Below, piece after piece: positions 42,124 through 49,266 of a stretch of 64,000 bases of DNA (position 1 is its first letter; every line of letters begins with the position of its first letter). Under the pieces are notes generated by a model. The model did no database searches. It had not been told where the DNA came from and worked only from the letters and a program-made list of their open reading frames with translations. Origin of the DNA: Pseudodesulfovibrio indicus (GTDB taxonomy: Bacteria; Desulfobacterota; Desulfovibrionia; Desulfovibrionales; Desulfovibrionaceae); NCBI RefSeq assembly GCF_001563225.1, contig NZ_CP014206.1, positions 496,001 through 560,000 on the forward strand, in the 5' to 3' direction. A program made the translations under genes and the position numbers.

Positions 42124-43100
42124 TGCACATCGTCCTCCTGACCAGCGAACAGGCCAACGCGAGGGAGCGCATCCTTATCACCGAGGGCCTTCTGGCGCAT
42201 CGAGAGCTCGACCTCTCCTTCAACCGGGCGGAATCCGTCATGGGCAAAACAGTGACCGAGGCCGCCCCGGACATCCATGCCGCGCTGGAAACCTGCGACT
42301 ACATCTTCCAGTTCGAGGACGAGCACTTCTTCGACGAGGATATCAAGGCGTTCATCCGGGAGCGGGACCTGTACCGCAAGCTCGTGTACCTGGACTTCAA
42401 GGACAGCCCGCGAATCGAGATGGACAAGCTCGCCCGGTCCCATCGCTACTTCAAGCGGTCGTGGCCCCGCGAGGTCCCGCCCAACGCCCGGTTCATCCGC
42501 ATCGGCAAGCATACGGTCCACCCCATCGCCTACGGCGCGCTGAAGTCGTATTTCAACCCCGGCTTCCGGTCCGGGGAGTTCGCCTTCGACATCTCCTACA
42601 TGTTCCCTGAGAACGTGAAGGGAAAGCGCAAGGCGGTCAGAGACATCATCGCCGACTACGATTTCGGTGACCTGCGCGTGAACATGGGCGTGACCACCAC
42701 CGACGGCGGGATCGGGCGCCGGTCCATCACCAAGGCGGCGGACGATTCCCCCTGGGCCGCGTACTACCGGGCCCTGAACGCGTCCAAGATCGTCTTCACC
42801 GTGCTGCCCAACGACTGGGACGGCGATTCGAGGACCTGGGAGGCCCTGGCCGGACAGGGAATGGCCTTTCTCGACCGGCCGGTCCTGCCCTTCGAGAACC
42901 GTATCGAGCACCTGCGCCACGCCTACCTCTTCGACGCCTTCAGCGAGCAGTCGGTCCTGGAGGCGCTGGCCGCGGCGGTGGACCTGCTTCGCAACCAGGA
43001 AGAGACCCGCGCCGCCATCGCCAGGGAGGGGACCCTGCACGCCGGGCGGTTCCACATGGGGCTGAACAGGGTTTCGTCCATCCTGTCGACCCTGACTTGA
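42123..43100 (+). CDS. CgeB-like glycosyltransferase-fold protein
   Basis: 325 residues, starting on the last base of the upstream stop. The C-terminal half resembles CgeB/GT1-like enzymes: SKIVFTVLPNDWDGDSRTWEALAGQGMAFLD, followed by helices typical of the end of the fold. The N-terminal half is unlike the CgeB protein at 26113. Activity and donor unknown. Confidence 0.65.
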   Translation: MHIVLLTSEQANARERILITEGLLAHRELDLSFNRAESVMGKTVTEAAPDIHAALETCDYIFQFEDEHFFDEDIKAFIRERDLYRKLVYLDFKDSPRIEMDKLARSHRYFKRSWPREVPPNARFIRIGKHTVHPIAYGALKSYFNPGFRSGEFAFDISYMFPENVKGKRKAVRDIIADYDFGDLRVNMGVTTTDGGIGRRSITKAADDSPWAAYYRALNASKIVFTVLPNDWDGDSRTWEALAGQGMAFLDRPVLPFENRIEHLRHAYLFDAFSEQSVLEALAAAVDLLRNQEETRAAIAREGTLHAGRFHMGLNRVSSILSTLT

Positions 43101-43185
43101 ATATGAATCCGGGAGTGTTAATCCCTCGACTTGCAGGCGTGTGTCGGGTTATCCGTTGTAAATACAGAAAACATTGAAGCACGAC

Positions 43186-44517
43186 ATGCAAAAGAACAAA
43201 CCGTTCGACGGCGATATCCACCGCCCCCGATCGGGCGACGATCTCGGGCGGGAACTCCGCGGCCGGGGATCTTCCCAGGGCGAGGTCCGGTCCATGGGGC
43301 CGATGCCCCACCCCGACTTCGACCCGCTGTCCTACATCCTCGCCCACCCGGAAACGGACTTTTCGGATCTCGACCCGGTCCGCCATTTCGCCGCCCGCCC
43401 GGGTACGACCTTGCCGCCGCCGCTGTCGAGCCTGTTTCCGGGCCTGGACCTCCACCCGTACCATGCGTCGAAAAGCGACTCCAACCTGTCGGAGCACGAC
43501 GCCTGCACCACCAAACAGTCTCGCCGCTTCGCCCTGGCCGAGACCGTCTCCTTTGCGCACAACGGGAACAGATACGAGCTGAAGGCTCCGCCCGCCGAGG
43601 CATTCCGAGACAGGATCCTGTCCGGGGAGGGGTTCGTCTTCTACAAGCACCCTCACGGGTTCTGGACCTGCATGCGCATCCTGAACAAAGCCATGCACGA
43701 GTTGAGGGAACGGCTCGGGACCAACACCGTCTCCGAGCGGGAACTGTGCAACGGTGCGGCCCGGCTCGCCTGGCAGCTGCTGGAGAACACCCCGTTCAGG
43801 AATCTCTTCATCCATAACTTCATGCACGACCTCGCCGGATACGTCCGCTCCCCCCTACGCGGCAATGTCTGGCGGGGCGTGGCCTTCAAAGGCTACCCGA
43901 CTCTGGACGGGCGGCTGTTCGTCTTCCCCGACCAGGATGCCGAGAACAACGACATCTGCAGGCAGCAGCTGGACGCCTTCGCCGAATGCATAGCTCCCTC
44001 CGAGGAGCTGATCGACGGGACAGTCATGAAGCGCTGGGTGGTCAGCGGGGGAATAAAGGAATTCCCGACCTGGATCAGGGACAACCCGGTGGCCGTGGTC
44101 GGCCCGGTCTGGTTCTCCTCCCTGGGCAGCCGGATGAGACTCGCCGATTTCACGCTCATCCGCATAGCGCACACGGACAGCTTCGCGGCCCGGTTCGACA
44201 TCCTGCGAAGAATACGGGCGTTTCTGGACGAAAAGTCCGGGCGCAAACACCCCCCCGTGGTCCTCTTCCACTGCGGCGGCTCCCTGGCGTGCTGGCTGAT
44301 TTTCCGGTTGTTCCCGAAGTATCCCCGGTCCTTGCTCCTGGATTTCGGACAGGCGCTGCTGGCCTGGCTCCTGGACGAGCCCTGGTACGGGCTGACATGG
44401 AAAGAAATCTACCTCAAGGCAATGATCGAGAACATGGGGTTGGAAAACCTCTACCGAGAATTGGCAGGCCCCCACTACGAGCCGTGGCTGGAGTCCGCCG
44501 CCGAAGCAATCCCTTGA
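43186..44517 (+). CDS. Unknown protein with glycosyltransferase-associated repeat
   Basis: 443 residues. ATG 43186 is chosen; a TTG at 43174 is in frame and no strong ribosome-binding site is visible. Residues about 43-79 (FDPLSYILAHPETDFSDLDPVRHFAARPG) match the FDxxYY...HF..G repeat seen at 29755. The rest (VFYKHPHGFWTCMRILNKAMHEL; VVLFHCGGSLACWLIFRLFPKYPRSLLLDFG) is not a family I know, but the C-terminal part could be a nucleotide-sugar or phosphate-binding fold. Last gene of the rightward arm. Confidence 0.65.
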   Translation: MQKNKPFDGDIHRPRSGDDLGRELRGRGSSQGEVRSMGPMPHPDFDPLSYILAHPETDFSDLDPVRHFAARPGTTLPPPLSSLFPGLDLHPYHASKSDSNLSEHDACTTKQSRRFALAETVSFAHNGNRYELKAPPAEAFRDRILSGEGFVFYKHPHGFWTCMRILNKAMHELRERLGTNTVSERELCNGAARLAWQLLENTPFRNLFIHNFMHDLAGYVRSPLRGNVWRGVAFKGYPTLDGRLFVFPDQDAENNDICRQQLDAFAECIAPSEELIDGTVMKRWVVSGGIKEFPTWIRDNPVAVVGPVWFSSLGSRMRLADFTLIRIAHTDSFAARFDILRRIRAFLDEKSGRKHPPVVLFHCGGSLACWLIFRLFPKYPRSLLLDFGQALLAWLLDEPWYGLTWKEIYLKAMIENMGLENLYRELAGPHYEPWLESAAEAIP

Positions 44518-44539
44518 GAAATCCGTCGTCGGCCCCTGC

Positions 44540-45487
44540 CTAGCCCGTTTGTTCCCGCGCCCCTCCCGGGTCTCCGTTCCCCTCTTCGGTCCCTACTCCA
44601 TTCAACACGTTCTTCTGCGCTTCCGGCGCGTAAGGCAGCAACCCCAGCCCGAAAGGACCGGCATCCGCGCGTCCGCCGGGGTCCGTGCGTTCGGCTATTG
44701 CGCGGGCGTCGCTGGAAGATATTACGGTCCCGTGGCCGTAGTCGGTCAGGGTGCGATAGAGCTCGGCCACCTCGGGGCAGTCCGCGCAGGCGTCCTTCAG
44801 GTCGTCCGGGGACAGGGTGTAGTGCTTGAGATCGCGGCTCAGGAATTGGGCGGCGAACTCCTCGCCCGAGCCGTCGCCGTCCAAGCCCAGGAATCCCCGA
44901 AGGACATCGAGGGTGCCGAGCGGGTCGGCCAGGATGCTTTCAAAGGAAAGGAGCAGCATTCCCCGGTCCGCGAGGTTGCGCAGCACGGCGTGGTTGTGGG
45001 CGAACCACAGCTTCAGGCCCAGCTCCACCGGAACCTGGTGGATGCCGTTCAGGGACCGCGCGGCCTCCAGGGGATTGCGGAACGGGACGATGACCGACGG
45101 AATGACGTTGTGCGCCTCGAAGGCCTCCCGCCAGAGCGGGTAGGTCAGGCAGAAGCGCGGGTCCTTGCAGCCGGTGACGCCGGACTCCACGAACTTTTCC
45201 CGGACCACGTCCGCGCAGTGATTTTCCGCGTACGCGAGGGCCGGGGCCGGGGTGAACCCCTCGGGCCGCAGCCGCCCGAAGGCGGAGTCCCCGGTCAACG
45301 CCTCCAGCATGGCCCGGTTGTGGTCCACGATGGCCATGTCCTCGAAATACCCGCGCGGGTTGTCCGGACTCTCCTCCATGAGGTCGTCGCCGAAGTGGAG
45401 CCCCAGGGACAGGACCGCCCTGGCCGCCACGCTGGTGCCCGAGCGGTGCATGCCCGCCACGAGCGCTATGGTCTTCGGGTTTGTCAT
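44540..45487 (-). CDS. Sulfotransferase-family protein
   Basis: 315 residues from ATG 45487, overlapping the upstream stop (ATGA). The PAPS motif is VAGMHRSGTSVAARAVL, and the 3'-phosphate motif is VIVPFRNPLEAARSLNGI. The segment ESPDNPRGYFEDMAIVDHNRAML is close to the corresponding segment of the protein at 33307, so these two are the same subfamily. The C-terminal tail is low-complexity. Last gene of the leftward arm; it converges on 44517 with a 22-bp gap and no terminator that I can see. Confidence 0.8.
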   Translation of the reverse strand: MTNPKTIALVAGMHRSGTSVAARAVLSLGLHFGDDLMEESPDNPRGYFEDMAIVDHNRAMLEALTGDSAFGRLRPEGFTPAPALAYAENHCADVVREKFVESGVTGCKDPRFCLTYPLWREAFEAHNVIPSVIVPFRNPLEAARSLNGIHQVPVELGLKLWFAHNHAVLRNLADRGMLLLSFESILADPLGTLDVLRGFLGLDGDGSGEEFAAQFLSRDLKHYTLSPDDLKDACADCPEVAELYRTLTDYGHGTVISSSDARAIAERTDPGGRADAGPFGLGLLPYAPEAQKNVLNGVGTEEGNGDPGGAREQTG

Positions 45488-46263
45488 GGCCAACGCCTCC
45501 CGATCCGGGCCAGCCCGGCGATGGCGCCAATGTCCGGGGGAACGCTCTCGCCCATGTCGAAGAGCGGCAACTGGAAGAATGGGGGCAGGTCCGCGAGGTA
45601 TTCCGTCTCCGAGGCAAAGAGCACGGCTTCTTCCGGACCGGCGAGGCCGGCGGGAACCGCCCGGAGCGCGCCGTCACAGTGGAGCAGCTCGGCCACGTCC
45701 TGGGACCCGGCGGGTTTGGCCCGGTCCAGGCCGGGGGTGTCCCGGTAGATCCGCCCGTCCACCGACTCCCGTTGGCCGGAACAGGCGTCCAGGCGTATGG
45801 ACGAGCCGCACAGGCGTGCGACATCCACGGCCCGGCACTGCCAGAGCGGATGGGTCAGGGTGGTGAACGGCACGGCGGACCACGCACCGCCTTGGACGGC
45901 AGGGTCGAGAAGCGCCAGCCCCCGGCAGAAGCCGAGCAGCCTCTCGGCGGAAATCCTGCCCTTGAGCGGGCGCAGGATTACCTGCCAGCCGCTCGCGCCC
46001 TGTCTCTCGCCTTCCGACGGGCGCAGGGCGTCCCGCTCGGCCCGGTCCCGGTCGCCCGCCAACAGTCGGCGCAGGCTCATCCGGCCTCGGGCGTCCAGGA
46101 ACGGATAGTCGTGGGCGGCGAGGACCGCGCCCGGCCCGAGCATGGGCGCGGATCGGATCAGCTCCACGGCGTACTCCAGGGCGAACCGGCCGATGGGTTC
46201 GCAGCGCAGCAGCTCCTGCTCGCGGGCGGTGTCCGCCGCAAAGGAAACATGGGCGGTCAGCAT
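45484..46263 (-). CDS. Unknown protein in the cytidylyltransferase operon
   Basis: 259 residues, overlapping both neighbours by a few bases, so it is clearly part of the operon. I recognise no family. It is rich in arginine and leucine; a central region reads SGWQVILRPLKGRISAERLLGF and later segments contain HCDGALRAVP and LFASETEYLADLPPFF. It may act with the sulfotransferase or the cytidylyltransferase, but nothing in the sequence says how. Confidence 0.6.
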   Translation of the reverse strand: MLTAHVSFAADTAREQELLRCEPIGRFALEYAVELIRSAPMLGPGAVLAAHDYPFLDARGRMSLRRLLAGDRDRAERDALRPSEGERQGASGWQVILRPLKGRISAERLLGFCRGLALLDPAVQGGAWSAVPFTTLTHPLWQCRAVDVARLCGSSIRLDACSGQRESVDGRIYRDTPGLDRAKPAGSQDVAELLHCDGALRAVPAGLAGPEEAVLFASETEYLADLPPFFQLPLFDMGESVPPDIGAIAGLARIGRRWP

Positions 46264-47057
46264 GGCAGCTCCATCCCGAAGTCGTAGGCCCCTGCGGCCA
46301 GGATCGATTCGGCCAGCTCCCAGTCGCGGTCCGTGTCGATGTCGATGAGCTCCACGGGGTTGCGGATGATCTCGTGGTGCCGCCAGAACCGTTTGTCCGC
46401 GTCCAGGGCGTAGCCCAGGAACGTGCCCGTGGCCTTGTAGAAGACCAGCCCCTGATCCCGGTCCAGGGAGACGGACCGCCCGCCCGGCGCGTAGACCCGG
46501 CCCGGCGGCGGGGTGATCCGGTTGACCGCCACGCAGCTGCCCGCCCCGCGCAGGACCTCAACATACCGCCTGAGGGTCGCACCGTTGCGGAAGGGCGAGG
46601 TGGGATACATCTCCACCCAATAGCCCGCGGGATACCCCTCCTGAAGGACCTTCCTGGCCGCGTAGTAGGACGCCAGCCCCGGAGAGACGTCCGGGCGGGC
46701 CAGCTCCCCGGGCCGGATAAAGGGGCATTCCGCGCCGAACGCCTCTCCGATCCGACAATATTCCTCGCTGTCGGTGTTCAGGATGACCCGGTCCGCGCCG
46801 AGCGCCCTGGCCGCCAGGATGGTGTACCCGATCAGGGGGATGCCGCCCAACCTGCGCACGTTCTTGTCCCGGATGCGGGTGGACCCGGCCCGCGCCCCGA
46901 TGTGGACCACCAGCTTGTCGTGGACCGCGTTGTCCGTGAAATTCTCCGCATACGAAACCGGCGTGCCGGGAAAGAAGCGGTCCCTGACGTCCTCGAAGGT
47001 GGCCAAGGGGAGCGTTGCCAGGGTGCTCGTGGCAGTCGTGGTGGTCGTGGCGCTCAT
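46257..47057 (-). CDS. NeuA-like cytidylyltransferase
   Basis: 266 residues from ATG 47057 with GGAGGGTG six bases upstream. The nucleotidyltransferase core starts VVHIGARAGSTRIRDKNVRRLGGIPLIGYTI, close to the ARGGSKRIPxKN signature of CMP-sialic/legionaminic/pseudaminic acid synthetases. It continues ILNTDSEEYCRIGEAFG. The ending ELIDIDTDRDWELAESIL is typical of the family. It would activate a nonulosonic acid or related sugar with CTP. No synthase for such an acid is in the window. Confidence 0.75.
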   Translation of the reverse strand: MSATTTTTATSTLATLPLATFEDVRDRFFPGTPVSYAENFTDNAVHDKLVVHIGARAGSTRIRDKNVRRLGGIPLIGYTILAARALGADRVILNTDSEEYCRIGEAFGAECPFIRPGELARPDVSPGLASYYAARKVLQEGYPAGYWVEMYPTSPFRNGATLRRYVEVLRGAGSCVAVNRITPPPGRVYAPGGRSVSLDRDQGLVFYKATGTFLGYALDADKRFWRHHEIIRNPVELIDIDTDRDWELAESILAAGAYDFGMELPC

Positions 47058-48235
47058 GAACACCCTCCGGCGCGGGCCAGCGCGCGCAGCGATGTCTCGA
47101 ACTCGTCGAAATCCCGCCGGGTAAAGGGGTCGGCCAGGGAGAGCGCGGCGGCGTAGCCCGCGCCCGATGCACCGTCCCGCGTCCCGTCGGTGAGCAGCGC
47201 GCACGGCGGACCGGGCTTTGGGACGTACCGGCGCGGGCCGGGAACGGCCAGCACCAGGTCGCACCCGTCCATGGTCCTGTCCCAGTCCGGGACGGCGTGG
47301 ATGCGGACCCGGTGGCCCCGGCGGCACAGCTCGCGGGCCAGCCCTTCGGCCCGGAGGGTCGCAGGCGGCGGCGCGGCGCGCTTGTCCTCGGCCGGAATCT
47401 TGAGGACGATGGACAGCGGGTCGCTCGCGATCAACCGCTCGGACTCCGGGAAATCGTAATTGAAGTCGTCCTGGACCAGCCGGTCCAGCCAGCGGTCCAG
47501 GGTCCGCTGCGTGTTGGCCCGGCAGTGGGCCATGCGTCCCTCGGACTGGCTCTCATGGTGGGTGACCACGCTGTCCGGGCGGTAGACCGACCGCAACCCG
47601 GCCTCGGCGTAGCGCAGGCAGAGGTCCACGTCCTCGTGGCCGTTGACGTACCCCTCGTCGAACCCGCCGAGCGCCAGGAACTCCTCCCTGCGAACGGCCA
47701 TGCACGCCCCGGTGACCATGGGGAAGGCGCGCCGCCCGCTGACCAGGGGGTCGTCCGGCGCTGCGCCGAGAAAGACGTGATAGGGGATGTTCCAGCGGTT
47801 GACGCACACGCCCGCGTGCTGGACCGTGCCGTCCGGGTAGAGGAGCTTGGCCCCGGCCACGCCGGTCTCCGGGTGGTCGGCCAGCTCCGCCGCCAGGGGG
47901 GCGAGCCAGTTTTCGTGGACCACGGTGTCGTTGTTCAGGAACACGACCACCCCGCCCCGCGCGGCGCGCGCGCCCTGGTTGCACGCCTTGGCGAACCCCT
48001 GGTTGTCCGCATTGGTCAGCACGGTCACGGGCAGGGCCGCGGAACCGGCCACGCCCCGAAGGAACGCGGCGGTGCCGTCGGCGGAGCCGTTGTCCACGAA
48101 CACGACCTCCACTTCGGCGGTCCCGGTGTGCGCGACAAGGGATTCCCAGCAGGCCGCAGTCAGTTCGACGCGGTTGAACAGCGGGATGACGACGCTGGCC
48201 GCCGGGGTGGATGCGCTGGTGTCCATGTTCATCAT
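47054..48235 (-). CDS. GT2 glycosyltransferase (rhamnosyltransferase type)
   Basis: 393 residues. N-terminal GT-A domain: SVVIPLFNRVELTAACWESL, VVFVDNGSADGT, VVFLNNDTVVHENWLAPL, then the acceptor segment GYVNGHEDVDLCLRYAEAGL with the conserved ED. The last roughly 130 residues look like a second, partial fold (ARELCRRGHRVRIHAVPDWD) resembling the start of a GT4 domain. Overlaps the next gene by ATGA. Confidence 0.85.
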   Translation of the reverse strand: MMNMDTSASTPAASVVIPLFNRVELTAACWESLVAHTGTAEVEVVFVDNGSADGTAAFLRGVAGSAALPVTVLTNADNQGFAKACNQGARAARGGVVVFLNNDTVVHENWLAPLAAELADHPETGVAGAKLLYPDGTVQHAGVCVNRWNIPYHVFLGAAPDDPLVSGRRAFPMVTGACMAVRREEFLALGGFDEGYVNGHEDVDLCLRYAEAGLRSVYRPDSVVTHHESQSEGRMAHCRANTQRTLDRWLDRLVQDDFNYDFPESERLIASDPLSIVLKIPAEDKRAAPPPATLRAEGLARELCRRGHRVRIHAVPDWDRTMDGCDLVLAVPGPRRYVPKPGPPCALLTDGTRDGASGAGYAAALSLADPFTRRDFDEFETSLRALARAGGCS

Positions 48236-48278
48236 TGTCTCACGCCGTGAACGGGTTCGGTCCCAAGGAAAGACGGCC

Positions 48279-49079
48279 TCATCCCCTCTGCGCCTCCAGC
48301 CACTGCCGCGCCTTCAGGGTCAGCGCCTTGGACGCTTCAAGCAACGCGTCGAACCGGTCCGGCGCGTGCAGGCCCACTTCCCGCCCCTGGTGGGAGCGCA
48401 CGCTGTAGAGCGTCTTGGGGACGTGCGCGAACCGCGCGCCGTTCATGGCGAACCGCAGGTGCAGCTCGTGGTCGTCCGCCTTGCACGTCTCGTCGTAGTA
48501 GCCGAGCCGCTCGTGCAGCTCGCGCCGGTAGAGGGTGGCGACCCCGCACAGATACCAGCGGCAGAAGCACGTTTCGAAGTCGTAGTCCGGGAGCTTGAAT
48601 TCCCGCAGGATGCGCAGGGCGTCGTCCACCACGAACATGTCGGCGTAGGCGAAGTCCGCCTCGCCCCGGTTTAGGGGGCGGGCCAGGGTGGAAAAGAGCT
48701 GCGGATGGCAGAGGTCGTCCGAGGCCACGAAGGCGCAGTACTCGCCGGTCGCGGCGCGAAAACCCCGGTTGTAGGTCGCGGTGGAGCCGAGGTTGCGCTC
48801 GTTGCGCAGGAAGGTGATGGCCCGGTTTTTTTCGTACCGCTTGTGCTCCGCGCGGATCAGCCGCCCGGCAGTTTCGTCATGGTCGGCAACGTACGACGCG
48901 GTGTCCGTCTCCACCCCCGCCAGCCACTGCTCGATGATCTCCGCCGAGCCGTCCGTGGAGCAGTCGTCCACGATGATGATCTCCATCTCCTCGTAATCCT
49001 GGAAATAAATGGAGTCCAGACAGGCTTCGATATACCCGGCGTGGTTGTAGCTGGGGACGACGACGGAAATGCGGTTCAT
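48279..49079 (-). CDS. GT2 glycosyltransferase
   Basis: 266 residues from ATG 49079 with GGAG seven bases upstream. Typical GT-A start RISVVVPSYNHAGYIEACLDSI, then IIIVDDCSTDGS and YCAFVASDDLCHPQLF with the metal-binding Asp pair. It has the acceptor-loop segment CKADDHELHLRFAMNG. First gene of the leftward arm, about 35 bases from the predicted sigma-54 transcription start. Confidence 0.9.
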   Translation of the reverse strand: MNRISVVVPSYNHAGYIEACLDSIYFQDYEEMEIIIVDDCSTDGSAEIIEQWLAGVETDTASYVADHDETAGRLIRAEHKRYEKNRAITFLRNERNLGSTATYNRGFRAATGEYCAFVASDDLCHPQLFSTLARPLNRGEADFAYADMFVVDDALRILREFKLPDYDFETCFCRWYLCGVATLYRRELHERLGYYDETCKADDHELHLRFAMNGARFAHVPKTLYSVRSHQGREVGLHAPDRFDALLEASKALTLKARQWLEAQRG

Positions 49080-49125
49080 GCTCCTGCTCCGGAAAAAATT
49101 GCTCGGTTGCCGAATGTTTTCAGAC

Positions 49126-49141
49126 TGCAAGATGGGTGCCG
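49126..49141 (-). promoter_or_regulatory. Sigma-54 promoter for the leftward glycan genes
   Basis: On the minus strand the site reads CGGCAC-CCATC-TTGCA, only the first base differing from TGGCAC-N5-TTGCA, with GG and GC ten bases apart. Transcription would start near 49115, about 35 bases before the gene at 49079. It is the mirror of the site at 25896. Confidence 0.75.
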
Positions 49142-49266
49142 CAAACCGATACCACGTGCCTTGCCCCCGCCCGCTTTGCACCGGCCCGACGGGGAGTTCA
49201 CTCTGCCGTCCGGTCCATCGGCGGTGTCCGGCGGGCCACTTTGCATATCCCGTTCTTACGGGAAAA

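Noticed and set aside
49141-49160. Second sigma-54-like sequence (TGGTATCGGTTTGC) near the leftward arm
   Set aside because: GG and GC are nine, not ten, bases apart, and the overlapping site at 49126 is far better.
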